Part shown: positions 55,093 to 63,044 of the stretch, piece after piece
Layout: every line of letters starts with the position of its first letter
Position numbering within the stretch: position 1 is the stretch's first letter
Assembly: GCF_013426915.1 (NCBI RefSeq)
Contig: NZ_AP023180.1
Coordinates: 682,001-746,000, forward strand
Length of the DNA stretch: 64,000 bases
Direction of reading: 5' to 3'
DNA from: Paraburkholderia sp. PGU19
GTDB lineage: Bacteria; Pseudomonadota; Gammaproteobacteria; Burkholderiales; Burkholderiaceae
Notes under the pieces: model-generated
Databases searched by the model: none
The model's input: the letters and a program-made list of their open reading frames with translations, nothing else
What the model was told of the DNA's origin: nothing
Translations under genes and position numbers: made by a program

Positions 55093-55160
55093 TCGTCTCG
55101 CTCCAGTCTGGTCGAGCGCATTTTCATGCCGGCGCTCTATCGACATATCGACGTGATACA

Positions 55161-55175
55161 TCACATACGATGTGA
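55161..55175. promoter_or_regulatory. Palindrome near fdh start
   Basis: TCACAT-ACG-ATGTGA, 6-bp arms, in the 191-bp gap between the LysR gene and fdh. Possible second regulator site. Confidence 0.4.
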
Positions 55176-55226
55176 AGCAGTGTCGATGGCGCGGCTATGT
55201 GCGTCCAATCGTTTGGGCGAATGGTC

Positions 55227-55245
55227 TGATAAGCGTCGCTTATCA
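55227..55245. promoter_or_regulatory. Candidate LysR operator controlling fdh
   Basis: TGATAAGC-GTC-GCTTATCA, perfect 8-bp arms; contains the LysR box T-N11-A (TAAGCGTCGCTTA). It lies about 135-155 bp upstream of the fdh start, right after the LysR gene. Confidence 0.65.
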
Positions 55246-55283
55246 ACGCGTGTGGTCGAGCGGCGCAGTCGCGTTGCGACCAC

Positions 55284-56201
55284 TCAACAAACGGGAAGCA
55301 GCGCGTCGAATTCGTCCTGCAGCCGAAGGCTTTCGGCGCAGCGCCAGAAGGCGGCCACGAGCGGTTGCATCCCCTCGCGATTACGCGCGACGAGGCCGAT
55401 TTCACGCGTCAGTTCGGGCATCAGCAACGCGCGACGCACGTCGTCGCCGGCGGGCAGCACGCTCAGCAGGCTGTGCGGAAAGATGCTGGATATGCCGGCG
55501 TGCAAGACATGTCCGTACAACGCGAGCAGCGAGTCGCATTCGATCAACACTTCCGGCTGAACCTGCTCGCGACGGAACGCGGCGTTGATGACCTGTCTGT
55601 TCTGCATCGTCTGTGGCAGCAGGCCGAGCGGCAGGCCCGACAACTCGCGCCAGCTGCATGCCCCTTCCACGAGATCCGCATGATCGCCCGGTGGCGACAG
55701 CAGAATGGAGCGCTCGCGATACAGCGGCAGCACCGCAAAGCCCGCCTGCACGCCCGAGTCGAGGTACGTGAGGCCGATATCCAGTTCGAGTTCGTCGAGT
55801 TGCCGATGAATCGCTTCCGAGCTGAGCGAATGCACGTCGTAGCGGATCTGTGGATGATCGAGCAGGCAAGGCGCAAGCACGCGCGACGCGACGGGAATCA
55901 CGGTCGGTATCGCGCCGACGCGCAGCTTGCCGACCAGACGGTCCTGCGCCGAGAACGCGTCTTGCCGCATGTTCTGCAGCGTCGCCAGCGTCTGCCGCGC
56001 CCATCCCAGCACGCGCTCGCCGTCTTCCGTGAAGCCGACGAAGCGCCGCCCACGATTGACGATCGTCAGCCCGAGTTCCGACTCGAGTGCCCGGATCGCC
56101 GACGACAAGGCCGGCTGCGAAACATGGCATGCGTCGGCGGCACGCGCGAAATGCTTTTCGCGCGCCAACGTGACGAGGTAGTCGAGCTGGCGGATGAACA
56201 T
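55284..56201 (-). CDS. LysR-family regulator
   Basis: A 305-residue LysR protein: MFIRQLDYLVTLAREKHFARAADACHVSQPALSSAIRALESELG is a complete winged-helix domain, then an effector domain with LRVGAIPTVIPVASRVLAPCLLDHP. It is immediately upstream of the formate dehydrogenase gene on the same strand and is its likely regulator. ATG 56201 lies 6 bp after the stop of the M24 peptidase gene, so the two may be cotranscribed. Confidence 0.87.
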   Translation of the reverse strand: MFIRQLDYLVTLAREKHFARAADACHVSQPALSSAIRALESELGLTIVNRGRRFVGFTEDGERVLGWARQTLATLQNMRQDAFSAQDRLVGKLRVGAIPTVIPVASRVLAPCLLDHPQIRYDVHSLSSEAIHRQLDELELDIGLTYLDSGVQAGFAVLPLYRERSILLSPPGDHADLVEGACSWRELSGLPLGLLPQTMQNRQVINAAFRREQVQPEVLIECDSLLALYGHVLHAGISSIFPHSLLSVLPAGDDVRRALLMPELTREIGLVARNREGMQPLVAAFWRCAESLRLQDEFDALLPVC

Positions 56202-56207
56202 GGCCCG

Positions 56208-56867
56208 TCAGACGAGCAGGTCTTCATGGAACGCGCCGAACGGCCGCTTCGGATGCGCAATCTGGATTTCAAGAATCCACACGCCCGCTGCGGGTCTCGC
56301 GTCGAAGTCGCCGAGATCGCCCGCCTTGTAGATGGCATGCGGAAAATCGCTCACACGATGCCCCTTGATATCGACGTTCAGGCGAAACCCATGCGCATTG
56401 GCCCGCTGCGCCGCGTAGACGTACAGATCGACGCCCGCGCAGCCCGTCGTGCGCCAGTGCCGCTCGACTTCGTCGTAGATCGTGCGCGCCGCCTGCGCGC
56501 ACGCCTGCATGTCCGGGTCGTCGCCGCAGACGAAGGTGGCGCCCGCGTCGCCCTCGTGCTTCGCCCAGACCGCGCCGAGGTCGATGAAGAAAATGTCGTT
56601 GTCCGCCAGCACCGGGTCGCCGTTCGATCGCTGCTTGAATGTTCTTAGCGTGTTCTCGCCGAAACGCACGAGCACGGGATGCCAGATCCGGTCCATCCCG
56701 AGATCCTTCAGAATGCGCAGCGCCAGCGCATTCGCCTCCGATTCCCGCATGCCCGGCCGCACGTCGGCGGCGATCGCGTTGACGGCCTTCCATGTCATGA
56801 CTCTTGCGTGCTGCATCGCATCCAGCGAGAAATGCTCGCCGACGGCTTCTTTATGTGTCGAATTCAA
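56208..56867 (-). CDS. M24-family metallopeptidase-like protein
   Basis: A 219-residue pita-bread fold protein. Metal ligands expected for M24 enzymes appear: Asp in FIDLGAVW, Asp in KHEGDAG, His in IKGHRVSD, Glu in WILEIQ and Glu in AFHEDLLV. It lacks the N-terminal domain of prolidase or creatinase, so it is a compact form. Start: TTG 56867 with GGAGCAG six bases before; an ATG at 56966 would add 33 residues resembling the promoter. Peptidase versus amine hydrolase activity is not decided. Six bp upstream of the LysR gene. Confidence 0.75.
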   Translation of the reverse strand: MNSTHKEAVGEHFSLDAMQHARVMTWKAVNAIAADVRPGMRESEANALALRILKDLGMDRIWHPVLVRFGENTLRTFKQRSNGDPVLADNDIFFIDLGAVWAKHEGDAGATFVCGDDPDMQACAQAARTIYDEVERHWRTTGCAGVDLYVYAAQRANAHGFRLNVDIKGHRVSDFPHAIYKAGDLGDFDARPAAGVWILEIQIAHPKRPFGAFHEDLLV

Positions 56868-57118
56868 CGTCTGCTCCGCGTTGTCGTTAGCTGAAAATGT
56901 AAAATGTACGCTCGATATATACGCGTCAATATATCGTGTTTGACGCGTCATACCTATCAAGTCCACATTGAAGCCACTTGCGTCACGCGATATAGCGTCT
57001 TACACACCGCGTAAACACGGGCGGCAACGCTATAGGTATAAACGCTAGACTTCGGGTTGGCTTAACATTACGGGTTTCCGTGGCACGAACGCGGGACCCA
57101 TTCGAGGAGAACATCATC

Positions 57119-57544
57119 ATGCGAACCAGCGCCCGAAATCATTTCACCGGACAGATCACCGAAGTCAAACCCGGCGCCGTCAATGATGAAGTCACGCTGC
57201 GCACCCAGGACGGACTCGACATCGTCGCGGTGATCACGCACGGCAGCGCGTCGTCGCTTGGTCTGGCAGCCGGCAAGACGGCTTTTGCGCTGGTGAAGGC
57301 GTCGTCGGTGCTGGTGATGGTCGATGACGGCAACGGCAAGGTGTCGGCGCGCAATCGCGTCGCGGGTACGGTCACGGCCGTCACGAAGGGCGCCGTGAAT
57401 AGCGAAGTGATCGTTGCGTCCGCAAGCGGTGCGGAGATCGCCGCGATCATCACCAATGAAAGCGTCGATCGGCTCGGGCTGTCGAGCGGCGCGGCGGCGT
57501 CGGCGATCTTCAAGGCATCGAGCGTGATTATCGGCGTCGACTGA
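57119..57544 (+). CDS. Di-Mop (TOBE) molybdate-binding protein
   Basis: A 141-residue protein built of two Mop domains: RNHFTGQITEVKPGAVNDEVTLRTQDGLDIVAVITHGSASSLGLAAGK and RNRVAGTVTAVTKGAVNSEVIVASASGAEIAAIITNESVDRLGLSSG. Each has the NEV/SEV and ITxxS motifs used for oxyanion binding. It stores molybdate or buffers it for molybdoenzymes, as in ModG. GAGGAGA at 57104-57110 supports ATG 57119. No modABC genes are nearby. Monocistronic. Confidence 0.92.
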   Translation: MRTSARNHFTGQITEVKPGAVNDEVTLRTQDGLDIVAVITHGSASSLGLAAGKTAFALVKASSVLVMVDDGNGKVSARNRVAGTVTAVTKGAVNSEVIVASASGAEIAAIITNESVDRLGLSSGAAASAIFKASSVIIGVD

Positions 57545-57567
57545 TAACGCCGCGTTTCGACGCAAGT

Positions 57568-58506
57568 TCAACGCAGCGGCAGAATCCGCAGGTAACTGGT
57601 TCCGCCTGCCGCTGCGCGATCGACGACATAAAGACGGTGTCGCGCCGGATCGACTGCAACGCCGCGCGCGTCGTGAAACTCAGTGGCGATTTCGTTCACG
57701 CTGCCGTCCGGCGCGACCTTGCACAACGATGCGCTCTTGCAGTGTGTATAGAGCGCACCATGACCATCTCCTGCCATCAGATCCGGGTTCTCGATCTTCG
57801 CGAAGGTATCGGCAACGGCAACCGGCTGCGCTGACTGCAGCAGGTTCGCCAGCGACGCGCGCACGATCATGTTGCGCGCCTGATCCGAAACGAAAACCGT
57901 ATCGCCCGATACGACGACGCCCACCGGCTTGCCCATTCCCGTGATCAGATCGCGCTCGGTGGCGCGGCCTGCAGCTGCATCGTAGGTCAACAGGCTCACG
58001 CCGCCTGTCGCGGGTGCGCTGCCTTCCTTGACGAACCACGTCGACAGCGCCTGTTGCGAGCCAATGGCCGCAATGCCGAGCCTGCGGCGAGCGGGATTGG
58101 GCCCTGACAGCATGATTGCGCCATCCGCGCTTTTGACGTCGAACACCGCGCTCGCGCTGCCGAATCCAAAGCGCACGGCCAGCAGAGTGCGCGCCTCGTC
58201 GAAGGTCAACTGGCTCAGGCTGATGCCCTGGCCAGGCGGCTGAGGAATCGACGCAAAAGGGGCAAACGTACGGCCATCGGATGATCTGAGCACGCTGCTT
58301 TTCGCGTCGTCGGTCAGATAGACGGCGCCGTCGCTCGCGTCGACTGTGACGCCGTTGGGCCGTACGCCTTCCAGCGCGACGGGCGTCGCATCCGTCGCCG
58401 TGCTGCTCGACGCGCAACCCAACGTCTGCGCGATCACGCCAACAACCAGCGCCTGCAAGAGACAGCGAACAAAACGTTCGGACGTAGCTGTCGATAGCCG
58501 GAACAT
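57568..58506 (-). CDS. Beta-propeller lipoprotein (NHL/SMP-30-like)
   Basis: A 312-residue protein. A lipoprotein signal with lipobox TLGC precedes CASSSTATD. Six-bladed propeller repeats follow: RPNGVTVDASDGAVYLTDDAKSSVLR, GMGKPVGVVVSGDTVFVSDQARNMIVR, ARGVAVDPARHRLYVVDR. AAGGAGA precedes the ATG at 58506. No active-site metal triad of SMP-30 lactonases is obvious. Function unknown; periplasmic ligand binding or lactonase-like. Confidence 0.75.
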   Translation of the reverse strand: MFRLSTATSERFVRCLLQALVVGVIAQTLGCASSSTATDATPVALEGVRPNGVTVDASDGAVYLTDDAKSSVLRSSDGRTFAPFASIPQPPGQGISLSQLTFDEARTLLAVRFGFGSASAVFDVKSADGAIMLSGPNPARRRLGIAAIGSQQALSTWFVKEGSAPATGGVSLLTYDAAAGRATERDLITGMGKPVGVVVSGDTVFVSDQARNMIVRASLANLLQSAQPVAVADTFAKIENPDLMAGDGHGALYTHCKSASLCKVAPDGSVNEIATEFHDARGVAVDPARHRLYVVDRAAAGGTSYLRILPLR

Positions 58507-58531
58507 GAAATCTCCTTGCGTGACTTCCGCT

Positions 58532-58927
58532 TCAACGCTGCGCGAGTTGAGCCTCGATGGCCGCCTTGTCGATCACCGACCACACCTGCGCGATCTTTGC
58601 GCCGCGAAACTCGTAGAAAACGTTCTCGGCGAAAGCGACTTTCTTTCCATCGACGGCGAGTCCAAGAAACGTCCCTTTGGGCGAGCAGTCGAACTGCAAC
58701 CGGCTGGCGATCACAGGCGGTTGCGCAACCAGCAACGCAATGTCAAAACGAAGATCCGGAATCTCGCGGAAGTCACGCTCCAGCATCGCCCGGTAGCCGG
58801 ACAAGCCGATACGCTCGCCGTTGTACGTCACATCGTCATCGACGAAGTGCCCCAGAGTCGCCCAGTCCTGCCGGTTCAGACAGTCGATATAACCCCGGTA
58901 CACGTCAGAAAGATCGCTCGCGTTCAT
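58532..58927 (-). CDS. SnoaL-like/ester cyclase-type protein
   Basis: A 131-residue NTF2-like fold protein: YRGYIDCLNRQDWATLGHFVDDDVTYNGERIGLSGYRAMLERDFREIPDLRF, then NVFYEFRGAKIAQVWSVIDKAAIEAQ. SnoaL relatives include polyketide cyclases and putative ester cyclases. The ATG at 58927 has GAGGGCG upstream; the frame's upstream start (58957) has none. It is 25 bp upstream of the lipoprotein gene, same strand, probably in one operon. Confidence 0.8.
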   Translation of the reverse strand: MNASDLSDVYRGYIDCLNRQDWATLGHFVDDDVTYNGERIGLSGYRAMLERDFREIPDLRFDIALLVAQPPVIASRLQFDCSPKGTFLGLAVDGKKVAFAENVFYEFRGAKIAQVWSVIDKAAIEAQLAQR

Positions 58928-58988
58928 CACGCATCGCCCTCGCTGAAGATCGCTCAAGCCGCCATGTTACCCGCGCCGGGTGTTGTGC

Positions 58989-59651
58989 TCAGATCGCGTC
59001 GGCGGGCCGGTGCGCGTCCGTGTCCACGCAGCACACGAGCACTTCAGCCGGCTTTTTCCCCGTGCTCAGATACACGTGTCCAACGGAACTGTCGAAGTAC
59101 AGGCTATCGCCCGGCTTCAACTGAAACACCGCGCCCGTCTCGAAGCGCAGTTCGAGCGTGCCATCCAGCAGGAACACGAACTCCTCGCCGCTATGACGAA
59201 TGTAGTCGGGAAAATCGGCGAGCTTGCGCGCCCGTACGTGCGCGCGCATCGGCACCATGCGCTTGCCCGTCAGGTCGTTGGCGAGCATCCCGTATTCGTA
59301 GTTGGGTGTGTCGTAGATCATCTGCTGACCCGACGCCGTGAAGGTCGGCACGATAGCGCTCGCGCCCGCGCGCTTCGTGTGCTCCGTGTGCTTCATGCGG
59401 CCGAAGATCGCATCGAACTCGAGCTGCAGCGCATGCGCGAGCGCCGCGAACTTGTCGTAGGTCAGCGCGATGTCGCCGCGTTCGGCCTTCGAGATCGTCG
59501 ACACGGCGATGCCCGACTGTTCCGACAACTGCATCAGCGTCAGTCCGCGCGCCTTGCGCGCATCGCGCAGCCGCGCGCCGACCGCCTGGTGATCGATCTG
59601 TGACGTAGGCTCGACAGGTTCAGGTTGTTTGCGCGCGACGGATCTGGCCAT
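58989..59651 (-). CDS. XRE-cupin transcriptional regulator
   Basis: A 220-residue regulator. Helix-turn-helix at residues about 25-80 (VGARLRDARKARGLTLMQLSEQSGIAVSTISKAERGDIALTYDKFAALAHAL) and a C-terminal cupin (about 150-215, HSGEEFVFLLDGTLELRFETGAVFQLKPGDSLYFDSSVGHVYLS). The family controls amino-acid, amine or amide catabolic genes. ATG 59651 is chosen; it is divergent from the MFS transporter. Confidence 0.88.
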   Translation of the reverse strand: MARSVARKQPEPVEPTSQIDHQAVGARLRDARKARGLTLMQLSEQSGIAVSTISKAERGDIALTYDKFAALAHALQLEFDAIFGRMKHTEHTKRAGASAIVPTFTASGQQMIYDTPNYEYGMLANDLTGKRMVPMRAHVRARKLADFPDYIRHSGEEFVFLLDGTLELRFETGAVFQLKPGDSLYFDSSVGHVYLSTGKKPAEVLVCCVDTDAHRPADAI

Positions 59652-59684
59652 GGCATTACTCAGGGATGACAAAGGGTTTTGTCG

Positions 59685-59712
59685 TATACGAGAATTTATT
59701 TTTTCTCGTATA
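59685..59712. promoter_or_regulatory. Candidate operator for the XRE-cupin regulator
   Basis: Perfect inverted repeat: TATACGAGAA at 59685-59694, 8-bp spacer, TTCTCGTATA at 59703-59712. The first arm also forms a small palindrome, TCGTATACGA. It lies in the divergent promoter region. Confidence 0.7.
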
Positions 59713-59765
59713 TGATAACTCGCATCGATTCCAGTCCCATGCAGTTCCACTCAGGAGCGGTCGAC

Positions 59766-61052
59766 GTGTCAACGCTTGCATTGGAAAAAGCCGGTCTGTC
59801 GAAAACCCAGGTCATCGCCGCGACAACGCTCGGCACGGCGCTGGAGTTCTACGACTTCACCATCTACAGCTTCTTCGCGATCCAGATCGGGCAGCTGTTC
59901 TTCCCGTCCGCGTCGCCCGTGAACCAGTTTCTGCTGTCGATCGGCGTGTTCGGTGTCGGCTTCGTCGTGCGTCCGCTGGGCGGCATCGTGATCGGCGCAT
60001 ACGCCGACCGCGCGGGCCGCAAGAAGGCGATGGTGCTGACCATCATGCTGATGGCGCTGAGCTGCGCGCTGATCGCCTGCGCGCCGCCTTACGCGGTGGC
60101 CGGGATGGCCGCGCCTTTCATCGTGCTCGCCGCGCGTCTGATCCAGGGCTTCGCCGCGGGCGGCGAATTTGGACCCGGCACGACGCTACTCGTCGAATAC
60201 GCATCGGACTCGACGCGTGCGTTCTTCGCCAGCTGGAACTTCGCCGCGACGGCACTCGGTCTCGCGCTCGGCGCGGTTGTCGCGACGCTCGTCAATGTCT
60301 CGCTGCCGAAGGACGCGATCCTCGCCTGGGGCTGGCGCATTCCGTTCGTGCTCGGCATCGTCGCGGCGCCCGTCGGCATGCTGATCCGCCGGCGGCTCGA
60401 AGAGACGCTCAGCGATGCGTCATCCACCCGCACGCATCGGCGCGGCGCATTGAAAGCGGCGCTCACCACGCATCTGAAGCTGACGATACTCGGCACTTTC
60501 GCCGAACTCGGCGGCTCGGTTTCCGTCTACATCACCGCGTTCTTTCTGCCGAGCCATGCGGTGCGCACGCTGCATCTGTCGTCGACGGCGTCGGTTGCTT
60601 CGGGCGTGATCAGCTCGCTCGTGCTGTTCGTCGCGGCGCCCATCGCGGGCAAGCTCGCCGACCGCTTCAGCCGCAAGCGCGTGCTCGTCATATCGCGCGT
60701 GACGCTGCTGCTCACCGTGTATCCCGCGTTCGCGTGGCTGTCCGCGCAGCCTTCGACGTTGATGCTGTGCGCCGTGTCCGCGTTTCTCGCGCTGTTCGTC
60801 GCCGGGCAGATCGTGCCCGTGCTCGTGATGATCCCCGAACTGTTCCCGAAACATGTGCGTGCGACGGGCATCGCGCTAACCTATGTGGTGAGCGCGTCGT
60901 TCTTCGGCGGCTTTTCGCCGTTCGTCGCGAGCTGGCTCGTCGCGCTGACGGGCAACCCGCTGGCGCCCGCGTGGTACGTCGCGGCGGCCTGCGCGGTGTC
61001 GCTCGTGCCCGTAATCTGGCTGCGCGACCGCACGGGCGAAGCGCTCGAGTGA
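59766..61052 (+). CDS. MFS transporter, metabolite:H+ symporter type
   Basis: A 428-residue major facilitator with twelve helices. FYDFTIYSFFAIQIGQLFFP and the loop motif GAYADRAGRKKAMVLT (helix 2-3) plus GFAAGGEFGPGTTLLVEYA are typical of the MHS (sugar/organic acid symporter) group. GTG at 59766 has AGGAG at 59753-59757, spaced 8; upstream starts at 59679 and 59739 have no site. First gene of the catabolic cluster. Confidence 0.9.
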   Translation: MSTLALEKAGLSKTQVIAATTLGTALEFYDFTIYSFFAIQIGQLFFPSASPVNQFLLSIGVFGVGFVVRPLGGIVIGAYADRAGRKKAMVLTIMLMALSCALIACAPPYAVAGMAAPFIVLAARLIQGFAAGGEFGPGTTLLVEYASDSTRAFFASWNFAATALGLALGAVVATLVNVSLPKDAILAWGWRIPFVLGIVAAPVGMLIRRRLEETLSDASSTRTHRRGALKAALTTHLKLTILGTFAELGGSVSVYITAFFLPSHAVRTLHLSSTASVASGVISSLVLFVAAPIAGKLADRFSRKRVLVISRVTLLLTVYPAFAWLSAQPSTLMLCAVSAFLALFVAGQIVPVLVMIPELFPKHVRATGIALTYVVSASFFGGFSPFVASWLVALTGNPLAPAWYVAAACAVSLVPVIWLRDRTGEALE

Positions 61053-61123
61053 CCGCATTCGACATCTCGAACAAGCAATCAGGAACAAGCAGCAATCAGC
61101 AGCAACTACCCGGAACCTGAACC

Positions 61124-62649
61124 ATGTCTGATCACGACGACCTCGTCGCCCGCAACGCCGTCGAATTGCGCCGGATGATCGGCGCGAAAGAGATTTCCCC
61201 CGTCGAACTGCTCGACGCCTGCATCGCGCGGATCGAAGCCCTCAACCCCGCCGTCAATGCAATCACGGCCACCTGTTACGACGACGCGCGCAAGGCCGCG
61301 AAGGCGGCCGAGCGCAAGGTGCTGGACGGCGAGCCGCTCGGCCTGCTGCACGGGCTGCCGCTCGGCGTGAAGGATCTCGAAGACACGGCGGCCTACTGAC
61401 CACGTACGGTTCGCCGATGTCGCGCGGCCATGTGCCATCGCGCGATGTCGTGCTGGTCGAGCGGCTGCGCGCGGCGGGTGCGATTCTCGTCGCGAAGACC
61501 AACGTGCCCGAACTCGGCGCAGGCGCGAACACGCGCAACCCCGTGTGGGGCGCGACGGGCAATCCGTTCAATCCGGACCTGAACGCGGGCGGTTCGTCAG
61601 GCGGCTCGGCGGCGGCGCTCGCTTGTGACATGCTGCCCGTCTGCACCGGCTCCGATACGGGCGGCTCGCTGCGCATTCCCGCGTCGAAGTGCGGCGTGGT
61701 CGGTTTCCGGCCGTCCGCCGGGCTCGTGCCGAACTCGCGCCGGCTGCTCGGCTGGACGCCGATCTCGGTGGTCGGGCCGATGGGCCGCGACGTCGAAGAG
61801 ACGGCACTGCAACTCGCGGCGACAGCGGGCCTTTCGACAGGCGATCCCCTCAGCTACGAAGTCGATCCACTCCGGTTCGCAACGCTGCCCGCGCTCGATC
61901 TCGCCACGCTGCGCGTCGGCTACACGGAAGACTTCGGTTGCTGCGATGTCGACGATGGCATCCGCGCCCTCTTCCGTTCACGCATGGCGGCGCTCACGCC
62001 GATGGTGAAAACCTGCGAGCCGGTCCAGTTCGATCTCGGCGACGCGCACCGCGCTTTTGACGTGATTCGCGCGGAAAGCTTCGTTGCGGGCCTGCGCGAC
62101 GCGTATGCGCGCGATCCGGGCGCGCTCGGTCCGAACACGCGCGCGAACTACGAAATGGGCGCCGCGATGACGCTCGCCGACAGCGCATGGGCACAGGCGG
62201 AACAGACGCGCATTTTCCGGCGTTTCCAATCCGCGTTGGACCGTTACGACGTGATCCTCTCGCCGACCACGCCCGTTTCGCCGTTCCCGTGGCGCGAGCT
62301 TTACGCCGCGCAGATCAACGGGCGCGCGCAGGAAAACTACTACCGCTGGCTCGCGCTGACGTACGTCGTGACGCTGACGACACATCCCGCGCTGTCGTTG
62401 CCATGCGGCGTCGATGCGGCTGGCATGCCGTTCGGCTTGCAGATCGTCGGGCCGTTTCATGGCGACCTCAAGACGCTGGCCGTGGCGCGCGCGATGGAAC
62501 AGGCTTTCGACACGCACCCCGCATTGCGCCGCCCGCGTCCCGATCTGTCGCGTCTCACGCAGCCGAACCCCGCGCTGAAATCGATCGTCACCGCGCCGCC
62601 CATTTTCGACTCTACCGGCGAAGCTCAGGCCGGCATGTCATCCGTCTAA
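61124..62649 (+). pseudogene. Amidase-signature enzyme interrupted by a one-base frameshift
   Basis: The first 90 codons end KDLEDTAAY at a TGA at 61397-61399. Reading one base offset continues with LTTYGSPMSRGHV and the whole amidase to 62649 (stop). Family expectation is EDTAG-L-L-T-T-YGSP, so a single G appears missing near 61389-61391. The catalytic Lys (LGVKDLED) is in the first part, the cis-Ser and nucleophile Ser (TGSDTGGSLRIPAS) in the second; neither half alone would work. It is either a recent pseudogene, programmed frameshift or sequencing error. Confidence 0.85.
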
Positions 62650-62665
62650 CCCAGCGATATTCACC

Positions 62666-63019
62666 ATGTCCAACGAAATCCAACGACTGCAAACCAACGC
62701 CCGCATGAGCCAGGTGGTGATTGCCAACGGCATCGTCTATCTGTCCGGCCAGGTGCCGGACACGGCGGGCGCGTCGATCACCGTCCAGACGACGCAAATC
62801 CTCACGCGCATCGACACGCTGCTCGCCTCGGCGAACGTCGACAAGACGCGTGTGCTCACCGCGAACGTGTGGCTCAGCGACCCGAAGCACTTCGAAGAAT
62901 TCAACGGCGTGTGGGATGCGTGGGTGCCGGCGGGCCACGCACCGACGCGCGCCTGCGTCCAGGCCCTGTTGATGAAGCCGGGCCTCGATGTCGAAATTGC
63001 CGTGACGGCGCTCGCATGA
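62666..63019 (+). CDS. RidA-family (YjgF) protein
   Basis: A 117-residue RidA-family protein: MSNEIQRLQTNARMSQVVIANGIVYLSGQVPD with the C-terminal conserved RACVQALLMKPGLDVEIAVTALA. The canonical RidA Arg that binds the imine is in PTRACVQALL. Removes reactive enamine or imine intermediates made by amino-acid or amine oxidation, matching the FAD enzyme downstream. It starts 16 bp after the amidase stop. Confidence 0.92.
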   Translation: MSNEIQRLQTNARMSQVVIANGIVYLSGQVPDTAGASITVQTTQILTRIDTLLASANVDKTRVLTANVWLSDPKHFEEFNGVWDAWVPAGHAPTRACVQALLMKPGLDVEIAVTALA

Positions 63020-63044
63020 CGTTATCGCGCGAGGATACGCAGCA

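Noticed and set aside
61417..62649. Independent amidase starting at ATG 61417
   Set aside because: It would lack the catalytic Lys region; the preceding fragment completes it after a one-base shift, so it is one broken gene.
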